In this document: one piece after another, positions 22,348-28,178 of the stretch
Layout of the letters: each line of letters starts with the position of its first letter
Numbering within the stretch: position 1 is the first letter of the stretch
Source: Paraktedonobacter sp035294465
GTDB taxonomy: Bacteria; Chloroflexota; Ktedonobacteria; Ktedonobacterales; Ktedonobacteraceae
NCBI GenBank assembly: GCA_035294465.1
Contig: DATGKW010000057.1
Coordinates: 1 to 28,178 of the forward strand
Direction of reading: 5' to 3'
DNA length: 28,178 bases
Notes under the pieces: model-generated
Told to the model about the DNA's origin: nothing
What the model saw: only the letters and a program-made list of their open reading frames with translations
Databases searched by the model: none
Made by a program: the position numbers and the translations under genes

Positions 22348-23334
22348 CTACTCACTTCCCTTCTTCTTTTTTAGCGCTGTTACGGCAAGCGTGCTTGCCA
22401 ATGGTCTACTCTCTACACCCGCTCTGGTAGTTTGAATATAGACTTCCTCCAGCGTCTGGCTGAGTGGGTTAAGCGCCTGGATTGGCACTTCGGCCAGCAC
22501 CAGAGCAGTCAGTACCTCTTGCTGGGCCTCCGCACGAATTCGCAGCAGGTTTCTCTCCATCTCCAGCACCTGCTTGTCTATATGTAGCCGTTCTACGATC
22601 TCGCTGGCTACCTGATCATTTCTCAAAAGGATTTCAATTGTATCTTGTATATGTATGAGTTCTTCAACTGCGCCGCTTCGAATCAACCGGCCACGTTGCA
22701 AAATGCCTACGGTGTCACAGAGTGTTTCCACTTCGGCCAGATAGTGTGAGCAGATCAGCAGCGTTTTTCCCTGGCCGCGCAGCTCCGCAATAATCTGTCG
22801 TACCTTCCACTGGCTGTAGGGATCAAGCCCGCTGGTCGGCTCATCCAGAATGAGGAACTCAGGATCGGTTAGTAGAGCCTGGGCAATACATAGCCGCTGC
22901 TGCATCCCCTTAGAATACGTGGCTAACATCTCATCACTCGCCGCACTCAAATCGACCAGCTCAAGCGCCTCATCGACGCGTCGACTGTTGAGATTACCCC
23001 ACAGGCCAGAGATCTGTGCCATATACGACAGATATTTACGCGCAGTGAAGCGCAACTCGATATATGGGCGCTCGTGCAGATAGCCAATACGCGGGTGGGC
23101 ACGGCTAACCTTGCGCTGACCTAGCACAAGCAGTTCTCCCCGTGTGGGCCGTATGAAGCCCATAATCAGGCGCACCAGTGTTGATTTGCCCGCGCCGTTC
23201 TCACCCAGCAAGCCAAAGCTCATACCTTGCTTGATGCTCAGGGTCAGATCCTTCAGAGCGGTTGTGCCACCTTCGTAAATCTTAGTCAGGTTCGTGCAAG
23301 CAACGACCGCTCCAGATTCGTCTGGTAACGACAT
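22348..23334 (-). CDS. ABC transporter ATP-binding protein (ABC-2 type)
   Basis: About 328 residues. Walker A is GENGAGKST (44-52), the signature is the ABC-2-type variant YSKGMQQRL (140-148), Walker B is LILDEPTSGLD (161-171), and the switch His is in SHYLAEVE (197). A C-terminal regulatory extension of about 110 residues follows, as in CcmA/NatA-type exporters. It energises the adjacent permease. The ATG at 23334 was chosen because AAGGAG lies 9 nt upstream. The frame stays open for another 58 codons, to an ATG at 23508, and that stretch includes a hydrophobic segment (YGIPVILAGISVASFVYLSI). A membrane-anchored ATPase would be unusual, so I treat it as leader. It lies 212 nt after the wall-hydrolase gene. 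Confidence 0.9.
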   Translation of the reverse strand: MSLPDESGAVVACTNLTKIYEGGTTALKDLTLSIKQGMSFGLLGENGAGKSTLVRLIMGFIRPTRGELLVLGQRKVSRAHPRIGYLHERPYIELRFTARKYLSYMAQISGLWGNLNSRRVDEALELVDLSAASDEMLATYSKGMQQRLCIAQALLTDPEFLILDEPTSGLDPYSQWKVRQIIAELRGQGKTLLICSHYLAEVETLCDTVGILQRGRLIRSGAVEELIHIQDTIEILLRNDQVASEIVERLHIDKQVLEMERNLLRIRAEAQQEVLTALVLAEVPIQALNPLSQTLEEVYIQTTRAGVESRPLASTLAVTALKKKKGSE

Positions 23335-23546
23335 CTCAGTCTTCTCCTTCATCATCTCTTGATTCTCTATGCTCAAGTATACGAAACTTGCAACCGAAAT
23401 GCCAGCGAGGATGACAGGAATGCCATAAGCCCGAAGTGCCCTGATTGTGTATCGTGAGCGATTAAAAGCAAAAGCAAACCAATGACTGGAGATAGCCTGG
23501 GGATTCATCAGTCAACGCCCAGGCCATCTCCAGTTATTGGATATTT

Positions 23547-24923
23547 TTATACTCGTTCGCCATATGCCTGCATTTCCCGGTAGCGGCTCAACAAACCACC
23601 AGAGCGTCCACCGCCAGCTCTCACACCGACCGGCTGTAACTGCTGGAGCCGTCCTGTCTCTGGTTGAGGTGACCACGACCTATTAGATGACTGCTGCGAA
23701 GCTGGCTGCGAGGGCAGGCCGGGCAGGCTCAGACCGGGTGCCGGTAAGCCTCCTGTCTGGGGATACTTCGGTTGCGGTACATCGAAGCCGGAGAGTTGGC
23801 CTGTGAAAGCTGAATGTGGTATCTGAGGCTCCGGGAATGGCATCTGACCGGGAGGAAAAGCATTCAACGCTGAAGGACGTAGCGCACTCGAATGATAGGC
23901 AGGCAGCGGCAGCGTGCCGGTCATCACCAACTCATCGGTAGCAGGTGTACTGGCTGCCAGATCCTCGGTCACACGCAATTGCTCGCTAAGAGAACTGAGG
24001 AACGCGGCCGGACGCTGCTGGCTTGCGCGCAGTTGCTCCCAAACGTCGCTCACTGGCAACACAGTATTTTGTGTCTGCACCTTGCTGGCAGAACGCCTGC
24101 CGCTTTTTCTCCAGATCCATAAGCCAGTCGCCAGCAGCAAGAGCAAGCCGAAAAGTACCAGGATCGGTTGGGCGTTCGACGCCAGGCTAGAGACGGCGCT
24201 TGTATTTGCTTGCTGCGTGTTCTGCTGCGGCTCTGGAGTTGCTATTGGGACGCTGCCCACGTTTTGCTGCTGCTCCTGTTGCGCCAAGATTTTTCCTATA
24301 CGCTTCATTCCTGTTGAAGCAGTCGGGGATGGTTTTGCCTCTGGTGTCGGAGGCGGAGCTTCAGCCCGATAGCGTTCCATTAAGGCCGTAACTTTGTCGG
24401 CCCAGAGATACGAGGTGGATGTGCCGACATATGGGGGGGCAATAGAGTAAACAGTGGTCAGGCCACGGTCAATATAGACATTTTTCATCATACTGAACCA
24501 GTAGTTCACGGCGGCGGTAAACGAGGGGTAGATGGTATAGCCATCATAGGCTGAAGGATAGCCGACGCTGCCGCGCACACTGCCGGGGTTCAGATCATGC
24601 AGTCCGACGCCTGCTTCTCCATCGTTGGTTTCTGTCCACCACACGGCCAGGGCGAAGGCATCATCGATATTCGCCGCCCGCGAGGCAGCTTCAATCGCCT
24701 GTCCGGTGCCAGCCATGGGACTACCTAACTCCCGGAAAATAGTATCGACCAGCGAGGCGGGCAAAGATGGAGGGCCAACAACGTTATCGCTGCTGGTAGC
24801 ATGACCCGAAGTCGCTCCCAGATGCCACTGAAAGAGAATGGCCACCCCTGAGCCGAACAAGATAATGACCAGACTGAGCGTCAGAATACGAAGAAACTGT
24901 TTCCGTATGGGTTGTCTATTCAT
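23547..24923 (-). CDS. Membrane-anchored glucosaminidase-like cell-wall hydrolase with cytosolic tail
   Basis: 458 residues. An N-terminal signal anchor (ILTLSLVIILFGSGVAILF, 13-31) is followed by an ectodomain of about 130 residues. Its ALAVWWTETNDGEAGVGLHDLNPGSVRG (91-118), DGYTIYPSFTAAVNYWFSMM (127-146) and SYLWADKVTALMERY segments resemble the lysozyme-like beta-N-acetylglucosaminidase fold; Glu98 is the likely catalytic acid. After a Gln-rich linker comes a second helix (PILVLFGLLLLLATGLWIW, 253-271) with flanking Arg/Lys, then about 185 residues of Pro/Gln/Ser-rich, probably disordered tail, predicted cytosolic. The topology parallels the two proteases at 1-5 kb but lacks the zinc ribbon. 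The ribosome site (AAGAAG) is weak. It precedes the ABC transporter genes on the same strand, possibly as one operon. Confidence 0.75.
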   Translation of the reverse strand: MNRQPIRKQFLRILTLSLVIILFGSGVAILFQWHLGATSGHATSSDNVVGPPSLPASLVDTIFRELGSPMAGTGQAIEAASRAANIDDAFALAVWWTETNDGEAGVGLHDLNPGSVRGSVGYPSAYDGYTIYPSFTAAVNYWFSMMKNVYIDRGLTTVYSIAPPYVGTSTSYLWADKVTALMERYRAEAPPPTPEAKPSPTASTGMKRIGKILAQQEQQQNVGSVPIATPEPQQNTQQANTSAVSSLASNAQPILVLFGLLLLLATGLWIWRKSGRRSASKVQTQNTVLPVSDVWEQLRASQQRPAAFLSSLSEQLRVTEDLAASTPATDELVMTGTLPLPAYHSSALRPSALNAFPPGQMPFPEPQIPHSAFTGQLSGFDVPQPKYPQTGGLPAPGLSLPGLPSQPASQQSSNRSWSPQPETGRLQQLQPVGVRAGGGRSGGLLSRYREMQAYGERV

Positions 24924-25112
24924 GCACTACTTCTTTACAAAACCAGCAGAGCTACGGGCGCTTTCCCGACCTGGCACAACCCCCCTTTCAACTCATCTTC
25001 CTGCTCTGTCTACTACGGTGCGCAACCTACCACATGAAGCCGCTTCGCAAGATGACCGTGCTTCAATAGCACACCACAACACACGTTCAAGACATATGTG
25101 ATACTCAGGCCA

Positions 25113-25121
25113 ATTGTAGCA
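25113..25121 (-). promoter_or_regulatory. Candidate extended -10 promoter of the wall-hydrolase gene
   Basis: On the minus strand, TGCTACAAT is an extended -10 (TGn plus TACAAT). There is no clear -35, which extended -10 promoters can lack. It would give a leader of about 180 nt that contains a small GAAGC/GCTTC hairpin. Confidence 0.35.
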
Positions 25122-25189
25122 TGAACTTATTGTTTCAGTGTATAAATGGTGGTTTGTATAGGTAGTATCTCCCATGTACCTCAAGGGAT

Positions 25190-25729
25190 TCAACGCTGCA
25201 TCATTTTTCGCAACTGTAAGATAGTATTCCAGTTTCTTCCTGTCCCACTCGTTTTTAGCTTCTTCTCGATCAAAGTATTGGTCAGTTTTGAGCGTCCAAC
25301 GCCATTGGGGTAATAGATGTAGAGATCCTGGCCTACGAGGTAAAATTCTTCAGGGCCGGTATATGCCTTTCGTAGCTCTTCCAGCGCTGTGATTGCCGGG
25401 CGAGTAGCCAGAAACAGAACAAGCACCCATTTCGGCGCTTGCAGCACCTGTTTCTGAAAAGGGTTGTTCATAATAACCTCTTCGATCTCTGCCGCTGTTC
25501 GCACTATGGCACTTACGCGAAAGCCAAATTTCTGAGCGAAGCCATCCTCAATTCGCTTTGAGAGCTGAGTCGTATCCGCGCTATCGGAGGTAAATACCAC
25601 ATTTCCGCTCTGAATATAGGTAACGACATCCTTCAGACCCAGGGCTTCATGCAATTCCTTGAGATCACTCATCGGTACCTGGCGACCGCCAACGTTGATC
25701 CCGCGAAACAGAGACACGCACGCCGTCAT
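25190..25729 (-). CDS. DUF1697 family protein
   Basis: About 179 residues. The opening CVSLFRGINVGGRQVPMSDLKELHEALGL followed by VVTYIQSGNVVFTS is the diagnostic N-terminal block of DUF1697, a bacterial family of soluble proteins with no established function. The ending YPNGVGRSKLTNTLIEKKL...GTGRNWNTILQLRKM also fits the family consensus. The ATG at 25729 was chosen over 25744 because AAGGAG lies 6 nt upstream of it. It is a single gene with no obvious partner, on the same strand as the hydrolase but 266 nt away. Confidence 0.93.
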   Translation of the reverse strand: MTACVSLFRGINVGGRQVPMSDLKELHEALGLKDVVTYIQSGNVVFTSDSADTTQLSKRIEDGFAQKFGFRVSAIVRTAAEIEEVIMNNPFQKQVLQAPKWVLVLFLATRPAITALEELRKAYTGPEEFYLVGQDLYIYYPNGVGRSKLTNTLIEKKLKTSGTGRNWNTILQLRKMMQR

Positions 25730-25992
25730 CTCTTTCTCCTTCATCTGATGAAAGTATCAAATTGCTGAGTTTCTTATGTCGATTATACAGTCGGGAAACA
25801 GGGATGGCAAGATACTACTATACAATCGTTTAGTATAAAGAGAGATCAAGTAGTACCGTAACCTACCTGAGAAATTTGAGTCGAGGCTCTTAAGTACGTC
25901 TAACCTCTCAGGGAGGCGGCGAAACGCCCCTCTAGAGACGAAGCAAAGCCGTGCAACGAACGTAATTTTAAGTAGTAACTCCCGGTAGAAGT

Positions 25993-28178
25993 ATGCTATA
26001 CTGGGAACGAACATCCTTACTATGGGGGACAGGTCCTATTAGCCGACAGCATGGCAAAAGCAACACACAGACGGGGCAACTCGACCCCCGCACCCTTCTG
26101 CGCAAACGCTATGTCATTGTGCGAACGATAGGGCACGGGGGAATGGCGGCGGTCTACGAGGCCAGGGATACCAGGCGTGGCACACCCTGCGCTATCAAGG
26201 AGATGAGCCTTTCTACAGTTCCTGCCAACGAGCGAGCGCAAGCGATTCAGAATTTTCTGGCAGAAGCGCGCATTCTGTCACGACTGAAGCATCCCAATTT
26301 GCCCGAATTCACCGACTTCTTCACGGAGGGCACGCGCCACTTCCTGGTGATGGAGTTTATCGACGGCAATACGCTGGAGGATTTGCTGGAGGCGAATCAT
26401 GGCCCTTTCTCGGAACGCCGCGTGCTCGGCTGGGCACGCCAGCTCTGTGATGTGCTGGAATATCTGCACAGCCAGCAGCCCCCGATCATTTTCCGCGACC
26501 TCAAACCCGGCAATATCATGCTAACCCGCACCGGGCGTATCAAGCTGATCGACTTTGGCATTGCGCGCCTGTTCCGCCCTAGCAGCGCTCAGGATACGCA
26601 GCTGCTCGGAACCCCCGGCTTTGCGCCCCCCGAACAATACGGCAGCGCCCAGACTGACGAGCGCTCAGACATCTATTCGCTGGCGATGACTCTTTTCCAG
26701 CTCATGACCGATTCGGTAAATGACAATGGCTTTGGCCTCAAGGATGTCCACTTCAACTATCCGCATATCTCGCCTCCGGTCGCGCGTGTGCTGGAAAAAG
26801 CGACCTCGCTGAAACCCGATGACCGCTACCAGAGTGTTGCGGTCTTTCGTCGCGCACTCCTGGGCATCGGGACCTTCCGTTTTGAGAATGGAGGCGAAGC
26901 GACCACGCCTGATGAGCTGGCCGACCTCTGCTCGCACTATCCTGAGGAGGCTGCAGATTACCTTTTTGCCGGGGAAATCGAGTCCTGGCTCCAGGAAATC
27001 CACAAGGACGAGATGTCCCGCGCAGCCAGACGCCTGCGGGCAACCGAGGGCGATCCCCAGATGGCTGTGGATAAGCTCGTCCAGGTACTCAAGGGAACCG
27101 ATATGCGCACGCGCAGTGGCCAGACTTCAAACTCTGGCTCATACCCACGAAGTTCAGGTACCGCTTCGCAGCCCGGCCGCTCCGGGCGCACGCAGGAATC
27201 TACCCTAGTCGTTGAGCCAAAAACTATCGATTTTGGACAGGTTTATCCTGGCCTCTCTGCGCCGATCCTCCTGACCATTTCTGGCGCGCGCGGCACGCTG
27301 GTCAGTGGCACGCTTCACCCGGTCGAGTCCTGGATCGTGCTCGACGAGACTAGCTTTGATGGGGAGCGCACCCCGATCCAGGTGCGCGTTGATAGTACCC
27401 GTCTGCGCGGCTCTACTCACTATACAGGCACGATTATGGTTACTCCCGACGAGAGTGACCGCGAGATTGCAGTTACGGTGGAAGTGGATGTGATGGGCTA
27501 TACTACTACAACCATCGCCCGCAAGCAAGTTGGGCAATCGCAAATCGGCGCATTACCAGATGATGATGTAGTTGTGCCTGGCTCAGGTAGGATGCGTATG
27601 GCTCCTCGATCTACGATGACGGTGGATCAGCCGCTGGATACGAGCCGCGCCACCGAGTATAAAAACAAGTATGGGATGCCAGGTTCAGGCGGCTGGGATC
27701 CGCTGCAAAGCATACCGACCGGCCAGAGTAGCAGGCTACGGCAAATGCTTACTTTTGTCGCAGCATTTATGACATCCAGTTTCTTTTACCTGGTTGTCTC
27801 TCACCTGCCTGTGTTTCTGCATAGCTCACTGCTACCGCCCAGCCCGTGGTTTACGGCCATCCTGATTGGCCTGGGGCCTTTCGCTATGCTGGGGGTGCTG
27901 ATTGTCAACTGGCTCACAGCCTGGACCACTCGCGAGGCTATCAACCGCGCCTGCACGGGTTTGAGCGTAGCCCTTATCGCCCTGGGCATCAGCGAAGCAG
28001 GCTGGCAAAATTTCTTTGGTGACAGTGCGCCTCTTCTACACCTTCTGGCAATGCTGCTTGTGACTGCATTGGCTGCAACAATTGGCTCGTTGCCCCGCGT
28101 CAGTGACGCGATTATCAATAGCGCAATGTGGGGGCTGCGCCACGCACGCTGGCTGATGATCGCGCTCGCGATGCTGCT
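25993..28178 (+). CDS. Ser/Thr protein kinase with Ig-like domain and C-terminal membrane helices (partial, runs off the window)
   Basis: More than 728 codons, cut by the window end. The kinase domain (about 40-300) shows IGHGGMAAVYEA (glycine loop), Lys69 in AIKEM, Glu91 in FLAEARIL, the catalytic loop IIFRDLKPGNIM (Asp169; Phe replaces the His of HRD), Asp187 in IDFGIARLF and GTPGFAPPEQYG, so it should be active. A linker leads to a beta-rich module (about 402-500; VVEPKTIDFGQVYPGLSAPILLTI...) resembling Ig-like ASPM/SPD-2/Hydin-type domains. At least three or four membrane helices follow from about residue 586 (LTFVAAFMTSSFFYLVV, FTAILIGLGPFAMLGVLIV, LLHLLAMLLVTALAATIG). The start is uncertain: 25993 is the only in-frame ATG but lacks a ribosome site. 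ATT at 26038 follows GGGGGA by 8 nt, and ATG at 26051 would fit with one extra base. The substrate is unknown. Confidence 0.85.
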   Translation, partial: MLYWERTSLLWGTGPISRQHGKSNTQTGQLDPRTLLRKRYVIVRTIGHGGMAAVYEARDTRRGTPCAIKEMSLSTVPANERAQAIQNFLAEARILSRLKHPNLPEFTDFFTEGTRHFLVMEFIDGNTLEDLLEANHGPFSERRVLGWARQLCDVLEYLHSQQPPIIFRDLKPGNIMLTRTGRIKLIDFGIARLFRPSSAQDTQLLGTPGFAPPEQYGSAQTDERSDIYSLAMTLFQLMTDSVNDNGFGLKDVHFNYPHISPPVARVLEKATSLKPDDRYQSVAVFRRALLGIGTFRFENGGEATTPDELADLCSHYPEEAADYLFAGEIESWLQEIHKDEMSRAARRLRATEGDPQMAVDKLVQVLKGTDMRTRSGQTSNSGSYPRSSGTASQPGRSGRTQESTLVVEPKTIDFGQVYPGLSAPILLTISGARGTLVSGTLHPVESWIVLDETSFDGERTPIQVRVDSTRLRGSTHYTGTIMVTPDESDREIAVTVEVDVMGYTTTTIARKQVGQSQIGALPDDDVVVPGSGRMRMAPRSTMTVDQPLDTSRATEYKNKYGMPGSGGWDPLQSIPTGQSSRLRQMLTFVAAFMTSSFFYLVVSHLPVFLHSSLLPPSPWFTAILIGLGPFAMLGVLIVNWLTAWTTREAINRACTGLSVALIALGISEAGWQNFFGDSAPLLHLLAMLLVTALAATIGSLPRVSDAIINSAMWGLRHARWLMIALAML
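25995..26002 (+). promoter_or_regulatory. Candidate extended -10 upstream of the kinase gene
   Basis: TGCTATACT, an extended -10 with TATACT at 25997-26002, has no convincing -35. It overlaps the only in-frame ATG (25993), which argues that translation really begins downstream of that ATG. Confidence 0.35.

Noticed and set aside
25757..26014. 85-codon minus-strand frame upstream of the kinase
   Set aside because: It lies in an AT-rich promoter region, has no ribosome site and no recognisable composition or motif.
1..28178. tRNA, rRNA, CRISPR, IS elements or phage genes
   Set aside because: I looked for TΨC-like GGTTCGA motifs, regularly spaced repeats, transposase motifs and terminal inverted repeats, and found none.

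Overview
The window is about 28 kb of bacterial chromosome. It most likely comes from a Chloroflexota of the Ktedonobacteria type. That is an inference from moderate GC, large intergenic gaps, a Ser/Thr kinase with an FRD catalytic loop and C-terminal membrane helices, and signal-anchored enzymes with C-terminal CGH..FCxxCG zinc ribbons. No rRNA, tRNA, CRISPR array, transposase, dnaA or parAB was seen.

Layout. (a) 1-5.2 kb, plus strand: an atypical SDR/NmrA-like protein, then two tandem paralogous membrane-anchored trypsin-like proteases, each ending in a predicted cytosolic zinc ribbon. (b) 5.2-6.6 kb, minus strand: a tight operon of a small unknown protein, a rhodanese and enoyl-ACP reductase FabI. 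(c) 6.9-11.8 kb: histidine catabolism genes hutI and hutH on the plus strand, separated by an opposite-strand pair of polytopic membrane proteins; no hutU is present. (d) 11.8-16.1 kb: small accessory genes, including a lipoprotein, a VOC protein, a GNAT, an SDR and two apparently damaged genes (a frameshifted DUF1772-like gene and an internally deleted aminoglycoside-phosphotransferase-like gene). (e) 16.4-21.2 kb, plus strand: a PLP aminotransferase-like protein, then the glycolytic genes gap, pgk and tpiA. (f) 21.6-25.7 kb, minus strand: an ABC-2-type permease and ATPase, a membrane-anchored glucosaminidase-like wall hydrolase and a DUF1697 protein. (g) 26 kb to the end, plus strand: a Ser/Thr protein kinase with an Ig-like module and several membrane helices, cut by the window edge.

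The strongest unexplained signal is a cluster of six exact copies of the palindrome GTTTCACGTGAAAC between 8.25 and 19.2 kb. Four of them fit the full 16-bp bacterial parS consensus TGTTTCACGTGAAACA. One copy lies inside a coding sequence and one overlaps a stop codon. This suggests the stretch is a ParB-loading centromere region, normally origin-proximal, laid over ordinary metabolic genes. Other leads are the paired protease/zinc-ribbon proteins, a wall hydrolase with a similar topology, two gene remnants, and an unclear start for the kinase.
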